Below are positions 10,689 through 21,989 of a DNA stretch of 64,000 nucleotides, piece after piece. The notes under the pieces were generated by a model. It did no database searches. It was given only the letters and a program-made list of their open reading frames with translations, and was not told the DNA's origin. The DNA is from Doryteuthis pealeii (lineage: Eukaryota > Mollusca > Cephalopoda > Myopsida > Loliginidae): the NCBI GenBank assembly GCA_023376005.1, contig CM042150.1:75962111-76026110 (forward strand), in the 5' to 3' direction. Made by a program: the position numbers and the translations under genes. Every line of letters starts with the position of its first letter. The first letter of the stretch is position 1.

Positions 10689-11112
10689 GGTACTCTTCGC
10701 GAAGAACCATCCCGGCCTCCTGTCTCAAAAATTGCTACCCAGTGGCTGCTGAAAAAAAACACCAGCTACAATTGAAGTCCGTAGCCGAAGCGGTGTCACT
10801 TGCAAAAAAAACAAAACAAACTAGGGTTGGGGTTGGGGTTTAGGGTTAGTTTAATGGGAAAATAAATAAATAATTTGTAACACATATTTTTGTAATAACA
10901 CTATTAATTTTAACTGGGAGGGGATTAAGGTTAGGGTTAGGGTTGGGGTTGGGTTTTCAGGAAAAACGCCCTAAGTTGGTTGTTTTTTTTTTTTTTTCTG
11001 CAAGTGACACCGCTTCGGCTATGGACTTCAATCATAGCTGGTGTTTCTTTTCAGCAGCCATTTTAGCGATTTTTGAGGCAGGAGGCCGGGACGGTTCTCT
11101 GGGAAGAGTACC
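10689..11112. mobile_element. Foldback/MITE element with telomere-like core
   Basis: Terminal inverted repeats of about 120-140 bp begin GGTACTCTTC and end GAAGAGTACC. The arms share 'ccggcctcctg', 'tggctgctgaaaa', 'caccagct' and 'ccgaagcggtgtcacttgca'. The core between them carries TTAGGG/TTGGGG repeats on both sides ('gggttggggtttagggtta' and 'ggttagggttagggttgggg'). No transposase is encoded. It interrupts repeat F. TTAGGG is the usual metazoan telomere unit, but this is an interstitial mobile element and not a telomere. Confidence 0.85.
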
Positions 11113-11146
11113 AAAACTTGTTTGGTGTGTATTTATTTATGGCTAA

Positions 11147-11190
<44 letters not shown>
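11147..11190. repeat. (AT)n microsatellite
   Basis: Uninterrupted AT dinucleotides between two foldback elements. Confidence 0.95.
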
Positions 11191-11196
<6 letters not shown>

Positions 11197-11203
11197 TGGA
11201 TGC

Positions 11204-11673
11204 TTCCCACACTTTAAACTGTCATCTGTGTAGTGCAAGTGAACTTAGGTGAGTGTCTTATAATTTTTTCCAGATAGGATCACTTACAATCCTGGCTAGG
11301 ATGGGTGCACACCATATTGTAGAAACATTTTTATGACTGGTAAATCTGAAATTTCTGCACAGAGCTTTTCATGCTCATTTCATGTTATGTCGAAATTATC
11401 TTGTTCTCTATAGAATTTTCAACCAATAGCAGTAATGATTTTCTATCCAGAACAGCATCATTCTAATATAACATGAAATTCCCACTGTGTTGCAATTACA
11501 GATTCACCAGTCATGAAAAAGATATCAAAAGTAAACTCATGGTGTGCACCAGTCCAAATCATGATCGTAACTGATTATTTCTGAAAAAAAAAAAGATTAG
11601 ACATTATGGAGCTACTATTACCACTTGTATAAGTTCACTTGCACCACACAGCTGATAGTTTAAAATGTGGGAG
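11204..11673. mobile_element. Foldback/MITE element, 470 bp
   Basis: The left end 'cccacactttaaactgtcat' pairs with the right end, whose reverse complement is 'cccacattttaaactatcag'. Pairing continues through 'tgcaagtgaactta' and again inside through 'ggtgcacacca', giving diverged arms approaching 200 bp each. There is no coding capacity. The arms differ at many positions, so it is an older insertion than the foldback at 10689. Confidence 0.75.
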
Positions 11674-11679
11674 GTATTT

Positions 11680-13060
11680 CTGCTGTAAACAGTATATATA
11701 AAAGATCTGAAATAAAATCTGACTGCAGGACCTGTGAAACTTCCATGAAAAAAAAAAAAAAAATCAAGAGCAGCTATTTAAGCCAGAAACAATGATTTGC
11801 AATTTCATTCCATATAAATACTACAAAAATATTCAATAACAATCAATATAATACTGCACAAATTCATTCTAAAAAATGTTTTTAAAGCGGAATTGCAAAT
11901 ATCTACATTAATTTGCTGACAAAGAAGTGACAAAAATATGACTTCGGAAAATATCAATATTGGGCCAGAAATTCGTCTGACACTGGCTCACTAAAACAGC
12001 ATAAATTAGAACAGGACGCTGGGACATCATAAGATAAAACTTACCAAAATATCTTCTGTAATTCACAATTTCAATATTACAAATAAAACACACGTATAAC
12101 TTTTTTTTCAATTCATTTTAATTTTATGCTGGGCATCTAAGTGAGGCAAGACCAGTTGGAATGTTTTATCTTTAAAATTGGATGAAATAAAATGGGACAA
12201 ATAAGAAAGTTGCGATTAAGAGACACCAGATAATACATTTTTGTATTGCATCTTGTACGATTTTGATGGTCTCATTTTTAACCAGGGGGTGTTGCAGGAT
12301 GATAACAGATGGAAGATTTAGGAATAAGCATAGTAATATATAGATGGTATGAGTAAACAAAATTAAATTGACATATTTCACTATAATGATAAATTCAATA
12401 GAAATTAAATACTTTTCTCAAAACAAAATCTACATATGAAAAGAGGGAGAGGGGCATATCTATATATCTTTTAAATATTCTATATCAGTGAAATTTTGGG
12501 CATTATTGTTGCATTCTATTTTTTAAATATTTTTGTTGCTTATATCTTTTAGTATGTCACATAACTTAAGTATTAATTTGATGAAGACATATATTATAGC
12601 AACCTGGTTATAAATTGAGTTTAGTAGTCTCATGTATCAATGTCCATTTTCCATAAATGATTTAAATTTCTTTTTAATAAAGACATGTTAATTAAATCAA
12701 AATTGTAATCATATGTGTTCCTCTGCTTTATTATGACATTAAGAATGATATTAATTTTTAAAACCCTTTCATGTTTCTGAGATTTTCAATGATGTATTTT
12801 TTTGACATTGTTTACAGACTATTTTGTAAATTCCTGCTTCAAATATGAAGTCTGTTTTATGTTGCTTGTGGATGATATTTCTTTATGTTCTTGAGGTGTT
12901 ACTGTATTTGTATTTAGATCAATACAGAATAGATAAAAAAATGTAACAGACTTCTCTCCTTCTTGTCATGTGTGGACTTTGATTTTCCAAAATAAAATTT
13001 CATTTCTGATGAAGCTAACCTTGTATCAGACCATGTTAATTTAATTTTCTGTATTGTCTT
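11680..13060. other. AT-rich stretch, nothing recognised
   Basis: Open frames at 11908-12111 and 12172-12381 (minus) are short and hydrophobic, with no recognisable domain. A poly-A run lies at 11747-11761. Confidence 0.4.
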
Positions 13061-13066
13061 CCTTTC

Positions 13067-13069
<3 letters not shown>

Positions 13070-13101
<32 letters not shown>

Positions 13102-14140
13102 CGGTTAGGAGGTTGATTTAGAAGGCTATCCCAATGCAGATGTAATGGAAAAAAAATAATATACAGTAACAATGGTGTTGTGTGTTAACCTGTATTTTAT
13201 TCCTGAATTTTCGAGATAAAATCTTTTTCAAAAGATCACTGGAACTGAAGTAGTCTAGTTATGGCATTTCTATTTAAATGATTTTTTTTTTGAAAATGAT
13301 GGTATTTTTTATATAACTGTATTCTCGTGTTGCATGTTTACGTGAATGGGGTTTTTGTTTGTTTGTACGTGTGCGTATGTTGTCATGCGCGTGTCCATAA
13401 AATGCGTGTTGGCTGTGACGTATAACTGTATCCTATTTTTATTTTTTATTTTTTTTTTTTAGATCTTTCATATTTACCTTGTCCATAAGTGTGTATGTGT
13501 GTGTGTTAGATAAAAAGGTAAAATAGATATTATATATATATATTCTGTTGATGAATATCTACTAATCAATATTGACACAATTATAACTTCAGTTTATATA
13601 TTGATCAACCCTGCCAAATCTGCTCAAATTGCCAGGGAGTTACAAATATCCATCTCTTTTTCATCACACCTCTTTCAAACCAATTTTCATATCTATCTTT
13701 TCCTATCAATTTATCTATGTTAATCTACTCAGACCCACCACACTCTGTTTCTATCTATCTCTGTAGATTTTTCTATTTGAATCAACTTATATCTATTTCT
13801 TGCTAACTATTTATCTAAATCTTATTAAAACAATCAGGCTTTTTAAAAATCTGTCTATCTCATTCTGTCCCTGTCTATCTATCTATTTGAATCAATTTTA
13901 TTCCAGTTTGTTCCTATCTATCTATCTTGGTATATATCTATATTCAATATTTTCCATATTGATCTATATTGATTTATCTACTCATCAATACATTTATATC
14001 TATCTCTCTATCTCTGTTCATATCTATCTACCTCAACTCATTCAGGTCATCTTGTCTATCTATCTAGTTAGCTACCTGTATGTATATCTCTGTACATGTA
14101 TGTATGCATCTATGTAGCTATAGATGTATGCACATACATT
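13070..14140. repeat. Microsatellite-rich stretch: TA, GT and CTAT
   Basis: There is TA at 13072-13097, GT-rich sequence at 13490-13505 and TA at 13530-13541. A long degenerate CTAT/TATC domain follows at about 13690-14120. The 105-codon frame at 13800-14117 is a translation of that tetranucleotide repeat. Confidence 0.85.
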
Positions 14141-14144
14141 TTGA

Positions 14145-15085
14145 AAGCTAATAACCACAACATCTATTTTTTTAGCAAAACATTGTTAAAGTCCAACAAT
14201 GATTTAGCTGTCCCTCTTGTGCCATATTTACCCAAAATGTTTATGTCCATATCCTATTAGAAAGGGGTCTATTATCATAGTTTTTTTTATGCCCATTACT
14301 CAAATGACTCTTACTAACCAGAATAGACAATATCTAATGTGAACATTCTTCAACAGTTTTGACATAAGTATTTCTGCAAGTCAGCCCTCAATTTTGTCTT
14401 TATATATGAATATGAATTTTTCACCCTTTGTCATATCTATTTTTTATGTGGGGCAGAATAATATATCTCTGCATTTTTCCAATTTATAATAGGCAACAAG
14501 AATCTATAGGTATGTAAAATAGCCAAAAAGCTATTAAATTTCCCTGCTGTGCATGTTCTGTGTATTGATGGGTAAGATAGAAAAAAATACTCTGGCTCCT
14601 TCTTGCATTCAAAACCTTCAATATAAAAGAATAGATATTGAACAGAAAAAAATCTTATTGTTATGTTGTGCTCTTGTTATAAAGGCAACTCTATAAGAGA
14701 AACTCTTGTACAAAGAAAGACTTCTACAGTATTGCCAGTACTCTATACACTGTATAGTGGTAATTGTCACATGGTGTGCTATCATGCTAGACTGACTACT
14801 CAGCTAGATGTATAATTCAAAATTTGCCCAATGGCCTTTTGAGAAAAATGAATATTTATAGTATCTAAATTATACTTAGTAAAGATTTCATAAAATAAAA
14901 TGAAGTTGATTTCTTGAAATAAATCATTTCCACAATTTTTTTTATAAATAAATTCATTCATTTAACAAACATATATATAATTTTTCATAATCTTTTCATA
15001 AAAATACCTTTTTAATAAATAAATGTATTTGATTAACAGATTTATACATACAAATTCACACCATAGAATTAACACTAGAAATATG
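14145..15085. other. Nothing recognised
   Basis: AT-rich sequence with no recognised gene or repeat. Confidence 0.4.
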
Positions 15086-15089
15086 TTAG

Positions 15090-15460
15090 ATTGGTTTTAA
15101 CAGCATACCAACCCATTAAGGATTATTTTATGCCTAGAGGTTAGTGAATTGTTTTCATTGTATGTTCATATTTAAGTTTTTTGTTTCGTTGTTTCTTAAA
15201 TTTATTTTTTTTTGCACCCAGTCAAATACAAATAATTTTTAGATAGTTCTATTTGACCTATAGATAGGACCCAAACAGGGACTATCACTCTGGGTAAGAG
15301 TGGTCCTGGGACTAATTCCAATGAAGGAGTACTACTCACTCCCCAGATTTCCAGAACTAAAACTTCACCATCCAATGTTGTTTAGGGCCATACCCTGCAC
15401 ACTCCTAAGTAGGGATACAGTAAGCATATTCTAAACCCCACTGAGAGAGTGTAAAGTATG
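15090..15460 (-). repeat. Repeat C, copy 3
   Basis: On the minus strand it carries 'gggtatggccctaaac', 'gatggtgaagttttagttctgg', 'gtactccttcattgg' and 'gggtcctatctataggtcaa', ending in 'ggcataaaataatcc'. It is the longest copy in the window. Confidence 0.65.
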
Positions 15461-15536
15461 TAAGAAAAATGTTTGTCCTTATTTCCTCACCCTTTCATCC
15501 AACCATCCTCCAAGTGTAATATTATATAATATCACA

Positions 15537-15645
15537 GGTGTGGCAAGTGTGGTGTGTTTGGCTAAAATCCAAACCATTAGTGATTTTGATTCTCACTGAG
15601 TAACCCATACTTCTGGCCTTGTGCTAAATTAAACTAAACTTAGTA
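15537..15645 (+). mobile_element. tRNA-like SINE (family D), copy 1
   Basis: It has a diverged head, then 'gattctcactgagtaaccc' (B-box region) and 'ggccttgtgctaaattaaac'. Better heads at 53164 and 58785 read GTGGTGTAATGGTTAGAG, an A box typical of tRNA. Confidence 0.55.
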
Positions 15646-15759
15646 ATGACTATTGACGGCCTGAAGAAAAAGAAGATTTTTTTATAATTCATCAAAGAAA
15701 AAGAAGATGTCCCACATTCAATTCTCCAAATAAAATATTCCTTATCAATGAAAGCTGAC

Positions 15760-15985
15760 AATGTATTTACCCAATCCCTTTGCATGAGTAGTATATGATA
15801 CAAGGTACATTTTTAAGTGAAGTTTAACAGGTTTGAATTCAGATTTTTCCTTCTCTTAGACTGTTTGCCATACAAAGGTTAAAGAGCCCAGTCTGTCCTA
15901 CTATTTACCCATACCTGGAGGGAGAATAGTTGGATGCATATATTTCTCAAGAATATTAGTGCTATGTGAAATGCAAAGTTCTACT
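15760..15985 (-). mobile_element. SINE family B, copy 3 (head truncated)
   Basis: The tail 'atgtatttacccaatccctt' and the body 'tagactgtttgcc', 'ccatacctggagggagaat', 'gaatattagtgctatgtg' are clear. The tRNA-like head is missing after 'aaatgcaaag'. Confidence 0.75.
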
Positions 15986-16254
15986 GGGAACATTTTTACT
16001 GTGTTGCCATATTAGGTTTAGGGATCAATCTAAAAATACTTAGGAACCATTGGAGAGCTATTTCATCTGTTTTTTTCTTTATTTGTTTTCTTTAAAACCC
16101 TTTTGAACATCTCAACAAAATATTCAACTTGACCATTTGATCTTGGATGGTATGTGGGCATTGTTACTTCCTTTCCATCTTGATCTTAGTTCATGCATAA
16201 TTTTTATAATTTAACCAACGTCTTTGGATTGTGTTTTAATTTAATCCAATTTTA

Positions 16255-16433
16255 CAGTTTATTCCCTGATTGTGTTTCAGTGCAGTAAAATTTTGATTTA
16301 AATAATATCCAATATTCATTTTGATTTGTATGATATTTCGCAAGAAATGATAACATCCTGGTATCTTTAATTTAGAAGAAAATTAATTTTGATAAAACAT
16401 TGTTAGGAATGTAGTTATTTGTAAGTAATACTA

Positions 16434-16435
<2 letters not shown>
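16255..16435 (+). repeat. Unclassified repeat F, copy 3
   Basis: It contains 'ttttgatttgtatgatattt', 'aagaaatgataacatcctgg', 'tatctttaatttagaagaaa' and 'gtagttattt', in the order seen at 4582 and 55225. Confidence 0.5.
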
Positions 16436-16436
<1 letters not shown>

Positions 16437-16472
<36 letters not shown>

Positions 16473-16496
16473 ATTATAGAGAGAGAGAGAGAGAAT

Positions 16497-16549
<53 letters not shown>

Positions 16550-16570
16550 AGAGAGAGAGAGAGAGAGAAT

Positions 16571-16653
<83 letters not shown>

Positions 16654-16682
16654 AGAGAGAGAGAGAGAGAATTAGAGAGAAT

Positions 16683-16742
<60 letters not shown>
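16437..16742. repeat. Long GA microsatellite
   Basis: About 300 bp of (GA)n is interrupted at intervals by AATTA or AATTATA. It starts from a short TA run at 16438. The interruptions recur at unequal spacing and look like units of a higher-order expansion. Confidence 0.95.
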
Positions 16743-16745
<3 letters not shown>

Positions 16746-16786
16746 TATTTCATTAATATGATTTTTTTAAAACTAGAACACATCAC

Positions 16787-16840
16787 CCCTGATGATGGCA
16801 CTTCGAAGTGTTGAAAGTACTCGGAACCTGAACTTTGGGG
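16787..16840 (+). other. Penelope-type CTGATGA...GAAA hairpin motif
   Basis: The sequence CCTGATGATGG is followed by a hairpin (CACTT CG AAGTG) and then TTGAAAG. This is the layout of the hammerhead-like motif near the termini of Penelope-like elements: CTGATGA, stem, GAAA. The closing pairs next to the core are G-U and no complete stem I or III is apparent, so it is a decayed remnant at best. Confidence 0.35.
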
Positions 16841-16944
16841 TATAAGTCCATGAATTCCACCCAAATATTAAAAAGTTGGCCAGAAAACTCGAAAAGATCA
16901 AAAATAAAATTGTTAAACAGGAGATGTGTCTTTTGTTTAATTCT

Positions 16945-16946
<2 letters not shown>

Positions 16947-17000
<54 letters not shown>
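16947..17000. repeat. (CA)n(TA)n microsatellite
   Basis: CA dinucleotides run directly into TA dinucleotides. Several short open frames are translations of it. Confidence 0.95.
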
Positions 17001-17002
<2 letters not shown>

Positions 17003-17099
17003 CCAGCCATCTTCTCTCCGTTATAAAATCTGTTGCATGCGACATGACGTCATTATAACTATCTTCTCCACCACGTTTGAACACTTTCTTCATGTGATT

Positions 17100-17220
17100 T
17101 TAAAAAAGTTATTTTTTCAAACATTTAAAAAATTCTCTGCGTTCCAACGAATTTTATTTTTTTTAAATTCTCCGCGTTCCAACGAATTTTATTTAAAAAA
17201 ATAAAATTTACTCTGAGAAA
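17100..17220. repeat. Local direct repeat of about 50 bp
   Basis: The phrase 'ttctctgcgttccaacgaat' with 'tttattttt' recurs as 'ttctccgcgttccaacgaat' about 30 bp later. Confidence 0.7.
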
Positions 17221-17466
17221 GGTCGATATTTTCTTTGCGTGCTGAACATTTATACATTGTTTTCTATTATTATTATTATTACTCCATTTCATTTTGTTAT
17301 TTAAAAATAATAATAGATAGAATAATGTACACATGGATAAACTCCTGACCAAAACACATTTAAGTTAAATTAATTAAAATAATCCCATTTTATCCATTCA
17401 ATACTTTCTTTCCTTTATTTCTCTTTTCAACATACTGTCGGATTCACTTCCAGTTTCAATTTACAC

Positions 17467-17469
<3 letters not shown>

Positions 17470-17509
<40 letters not shown>

Positions 17510-17525
17510 TATATATATATAAACA
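17470..17525. repeat. (TA)n microsatellite
   Basis: Two TA runs separated by an extra A. Confidence 0.9.
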
Positions 17526-17968
17526 AATTGAATTATACATTTAATATTTTCGATCAAAATTCACTTAAAAACTGGCAGGTTATGGACTTATTGATTTATA
17601 CATATACAGAACTGTAAACAAATAGAACACACAGTAAGATAAATATATACATTGGAGATGGTAAAATTATTTAGTACATTAAATCTTACTAGTAAGTTTT
17701 TTGTATGCAAATATAAAAGCAGAAAAAATATCAAATCCTCTTTACTCTCAGAAATCCTATCAACTAAATCATCAAAAAGGATTTTTAAGAGATAAATATA
17801 TCATAATCTTTTTTAAGATTTTTTTCACTGAATTTTGGGTTTTAATTTTTTATATTGTTCCTACAAAGATTTTTGTACCAAAAAAAATTCAACATTTAAT
17901 AGTTATTTACTAAGTTTAGATTAGTCTGGCAAATGGGCTCACTAGGATACCTAATGATTATGAAATAG

Positions 17969-18184
17969 TGTAGAAATCATTATGGCGATCTATCTGCTCT
18001 GATCTATTATACTCTATATATTACTAAAAGTTATCAATGACACAGGCTTCTGATAAGGAACGATATACCAAGATAGATGATAGACGATCAAAAGCAAAGA
18101 CGTCTGGAAGTATAGATAACCAGAGTAAGAAGAAGAGAAGTATATAACATATAGATATTTAGTGCCGGTAAAGAAGGGTATACA
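17969..18184 (+). mobile_element. LTR-like element (family L), copy 2, deleted
   Basis: It starts TGTAGAAATCATTATGGCGAT. It keeps 'acacaggcttctgataagga' and ends 'gaagggtataca'. About 230 bp present in the copy at 8151 are missing, including the AATAAA region. Confidence 0.5.
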
Positions 18185-18189
18185 ATAAT

Positions 18190-18490
18190 ACCTTGATTTT
18201 TGCAGTAAGCTTCAGAGGAGCTTATGCTTTTTTTTCACTAAAAACATTTTAAGTTTCCAAACTTATTATGCCAAAGGAAATTATTATCAAAATATATAAC
18301 AGCACATAATTCATTACACTTTTATTATTTTATACAATACAGTGCAATTTTTCTTATTTAAAAAAAAGTGTTAGTGGGGGGGGGGGCTGAAATAGATTAA
18401 TGGAATTCTCGTTTATTTCAATGAAAATTGATTTGATCTATGAGAAAATTGAGCTACAATTGGAACAAATTAAACTTTAGTCAAGGTACC
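18190..18490. other. AT-rich stretch with G homopolymer
   Basis: Only a run of about ten G at 18376-18386 stands out. Confidence 0.4.
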
Positions 18491-18491
18491 A

Positions 18492-18492
<1 letters not shown>

Positions 18493-18564
<72 letters not shown>

Positions 18565-18565
18565 A
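18493..18565. repeat. (AC)n(AT)n(GT)n palindromic microsatellite
   Basis: AC repeats, then AT repeats, then GT repeats, so the whole block can fold on itself. Confidence 0.95.
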
Positions 18566-18569
18566 GAGT

Positions 18570-19570
18570 GAGTGTGTTCAACAAGTATCAATACTGAAGC
18601 TGTATTTACTAGGAGAGAAATAAACAATTAGTAAATTTTTTTTTTCCAAAATAAATAGTTTCATTAGTATACAACACACTTTTTCTTTTAAGCTTCTCTT
18701 TTTTGATATGGTTGTTGGATAGCCATCTTGTTCTTATTACACTGAGTTAAAATTTCAGTTTTGAAAATACGAAAAAGTCACATGGAGCTTAATATCCAGA
18801 CATCATCACATTATTACAAATTTTTTTAGCATAGCAAACATCTTCATTTAAATTTTAGAATTAGAAATTAAAATATTTTAAAATTCAGGTTTGACCATTT
18901 TGATCAACCAAGTAACTTGCCAATACCAAAGACTCACTGAAAACTGCTGTTGTGGCCATGACCGCTTATATGAATGAGAATAATCTCTATCCTGTCATAC
19001 AGTTGAGGTTGTATTCAAGGCAGTGGTGGTGGTGGTGGGGGGGGTTAAAGAATAACCTTTTCCTGATTTTCTAAGTTGAACATGTATATGAATTGTTCAG
19101 AAAGTATACAGATTTTTTCTCTTTTCAATTATCTGGTGTGTCATTTGTTTTATTCATTCAGGTAGATGTTTTGACCTGACTGTGGCCTGAGGCATACAAA
19201 TTAATTCTCTAAACAATACACAGTATTTAAATGCATTTCTTGGTGCCTGAAGTTAATAGGAACCACTTGCAGACATTTCAGAAGAGAATTGACACTAAAA
19301 AGGCCATCTGTTCTGTGTCTCATTGTAGAGAGAATTAGATTAACACTTTTAGTGAATGACTGAAGATCTTTAAAACTGAGGTGAAAAAATGCTGTTGCTT
19401 TGGACATTTTTCTGTCACTGCAGAGAGAAGGAAAAAATGTGGTCAGTTAAAGATGATAGAATATAAAATCACCAAATCCAGATTTTTGTATTTTACATTC
19501 TAGAAAATAGAGGGAAAGTTAAGATATATACTGATAAATATATCTCTTTCCTTTGATCATTATTTATTCT
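18570..19570. other. Nothing recognised
   Basis: No gene or known repeat was recognised apart from a GGT run near 19022-19045. Confidence 0.4.
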
Positions 19571-19724
19571 ATCTAGCACACACACACACACACACCACAC
19601 ACACACACACATATATAGTAGAAGGAAAACCCATAGTTCAAACCTGTTAATTTTCGCTTACGAAATTGACCATGCGTCTCATCATACTTGTACAGAGAGG
19701 TTAGGTAAATATACATGCATGCAT

Positions 19725-19890
19725 GTAGTGTCCTGAGTATGACACTAAACTGTATCTGGTGGTGAGGCTCCAGTTCTGGTATTTTGTGGTGTAGGGATTA
19801 CCCCATCATTATTATTGCTCTCAGGTTCACTCTGACCCAGAGTAGTAGTACCTGTTAGGGTTCCATCTAATAGATCATTTGAAAATTATT
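19725..19890 (+). repeat. Repeat C, copy 4
   Basis: It contains 'gtgtcctgagtatgacac', 'tggtggtgaggctccagttc', 'tcactctgacccagag' and 'cctgttagggttccatct'. It is preceded by a CA/TA microsatellite (19577-19617) and a SINE-B tail fragment at about 19650-19705 (minus). Confidence 0.7.
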
Positions 19891-20402
19891 CATATTATAT
19901 TTGAATACTTGAAACTATGTAGTATGTATGAACCAATGATAATTATTAATTAAGATTAGTTACTTTAAACAATATAATTGTGTATAAATTACAAGTATTA
20001 GATCAGAACACTTGTTATTTTAAAACTGTTTGCTAATTATTTGTATTAGATAGGAATAGATGAAGTCATATAAGTCTGTGCAAACAAATTATAAACCAAT
20101 GAAAATGTGCATTTTTTAAAAGATGCAATGGAACATTGGAAATATAGTTAAACAATTACAAATGAAACTAATTTCAGCATTAAATAACCCATGAGGAGTT
20201 GATATGCGGTTAGATATACCAACGTGAACTTTTTGCATGTATGTAGATATATATCTCATTAGTATATCATGCATATATTTATGAAAATATAATATTTGAA
20301 TATTCTTTATTCCCATATGACTACACACACATATATGTGTGTGTATATGTGAGAAAATATATAATATTTCTATACATAAGAAAATATGTCTTCAAAGATT
20401 TA

Positions 20403-20597
20403 CAAGGGTGAGCTGAAAAGTTTGTAGGCTGATGATGTCATATCTGCTGTTGGTGATTTTTTGATCAATGGGATCCAACTACTGCAATATGGATGGGAAA
20501 AGTGTGTGGACCACATTTGTTGACTATGTTGAAAAATAAATTTAGTTATATTCCATGAGAGTATATTTGTCAGCCTATAAACTTTTCAGCAAACACA
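20403..20597 (+). mobile_element. mariner-derived MITE
   Basis: Its ends are inverted: 'gagctgaaaagtttgtaggc' at 20412-20431 and the complement of 'tgctgaaaagtttataggct' at the right. Inside, broken frames give 'GIQLLQYGWEKCVD' and 'FVDYVEK' followed by a stop. This is the C-terminus of a mariner transposase (typically 'W.KC...GDYVEK'). It is an internally deleted mariner that kept only its termini and the last codons. Confidence 0.7.
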
Positions 20598-20600
20598 CAT

Positions 20601-20888
20601 ATATGTATTTGCCAACCCTCCGCACGAGCAGGATGTGACACAAGGTCAATTTCTTAAGCGGAGTTCAACAGATTTGAATTCAGAGTTTTCCTTCTCCTAG
20701 ACTGGTTACCTAGCCAAGGTTATAGAGCCCAGTCTGCCCGGCTATTTACCCATAGCTTACCATAGGGAGAATTGGATTCATACCTTTCCCAAGGGTATTA
20801 GCACTATGTGAAATTCAAACAGCTTCATCCAGGAATTGAACTCGGATTTCCATTTCCTATGATTCTAACCATTAGACCACGCACCTAA
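20601..20888 (-). mobile_element. SINE family B, copy 4
   Basis: A near full-length minus-strand copy. The head reads GTGGTCTAATGGTTAGAATCA (A box) and GAGTTCAATTCCTGG (B box). The body has 'gggaaaggtatgaatcc' and 'cagtctaggagaagg'. The tail 'gcggagggttggcaaatac' is at the left. This is one of the best copies for a consensus. Confidence 0.9.
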
Positions 20889-20933
20889 CCACAATCTAAC
20901 TATTAGACCAAACACACATATATTACTGATAGT

Positions 20934-20935
<2 letters not shown>

Positions 20936-20972
<37 letters not shown>

Positions 20973-20975
20973 GGA
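20936..20975. repeat. (CA)n(TA)n microsatellite
   Basis: CA repeats followed by TA repeats. Confidence 0.9.
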
Positions 20976-20979
20976 AAAA

Positions 20980-21567
20980 AAGAGACAGATGCTATAGACA
21001 TAATTCTGGCCAGAAAACAGGAACATTTCCATATTTGTGGTGTAGTGCAGAATATGTATATAAATATGCAGAAAATGTTAATGTTTGCATATATTTTCAC
21101 ACATATTCTTCACTGTTGTTACATAAAAGCACATACACTAAATTGACAATAAAAATGAATTGTTTCTTTTCTTTTTTCTTCAAGTCAATCTTTTTTTTAT
21201 TTTCTAAATCCTAGGAAGAGAAACTCTGTATTCTTGCCTATTAGTGGATTTGGAATGTTAACCTTTATTGTCCTCATGGAATGACCCAAAAAATGGCGAA
21301 CACTTTGATTTCTTATTTTCTATTGTTCGATTTAAGAAAATCTTGATGACTGCAATCATAATGCTTTTTCTTTCCGCTAACATAACAGTGACTTTTGTAA
21401 TTCCCTGAAGGATTTTGAATAAAAAATCTACAATTTTGTTTTCATATTATTTATTTGGTTTCCCTCAGAAGAAAGATCTTCTTGTTTTGTGTCTCTTTCT
21501 TTTCTATTCATTAACTGTTGACATTTAGCTGAATGATTCACTATAAAAAGACCAGAATTCAATAGTT

Positions 21568-21617
<50 letters not shown>

Positions 21618-21960
21618 GATTCTACTTTTTATACATGCTTGAATTTTCCTTGTCATGCGATTTCAATTTTTGCTCCTAAAATTCTGCTGAATATATTTTT
21701 TCATAGTCTGATTCAGCATCAGATTAGTTTAAAACTTTCTCATACCACAGAGATCTTTCTCTCTTTCTTTTTTATATGCATATAAATAATTGGAAACTGC
21801 ATGTCTTCTATGGATGATCAAATTGTTTGGTCTAGAGCTACTAATGTTAGTATGCATATTCATTAGACTTATGGGAAGTTTTTAGCATTAATAAATGTTT
21901 ATACTTCATGGTGAAAGAGGGTCTCTCATCTAGAGTGGATTTTTTAAAATATAGATAATC
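20980..21960. other. Nothing recognised except (CA)n(TA)n
   Basis: A CA/TA microsatellite lies at 21570-21614. No gene was recognised. Confidence 0.4.
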
Positions 21961-21989
21961 GGTAGAAGCCATTTTGCTGCAACAGGTAA

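Noticed and set aside
10820..10960. An interstitial telomere or chromosome-end signal
   Set aside because: The TTAGGG runs are short, mixed with TTGGGG and enclosed by terminal inverted repeats of a mobile element.
16787..16840. A complete ribozyme at CTGATGATGG...TTGAAAG
   Set aside because: The hairpin is present, but closing pairs next to the core are G-U and stems I and III are missing. It was kept only as a motif remnant.
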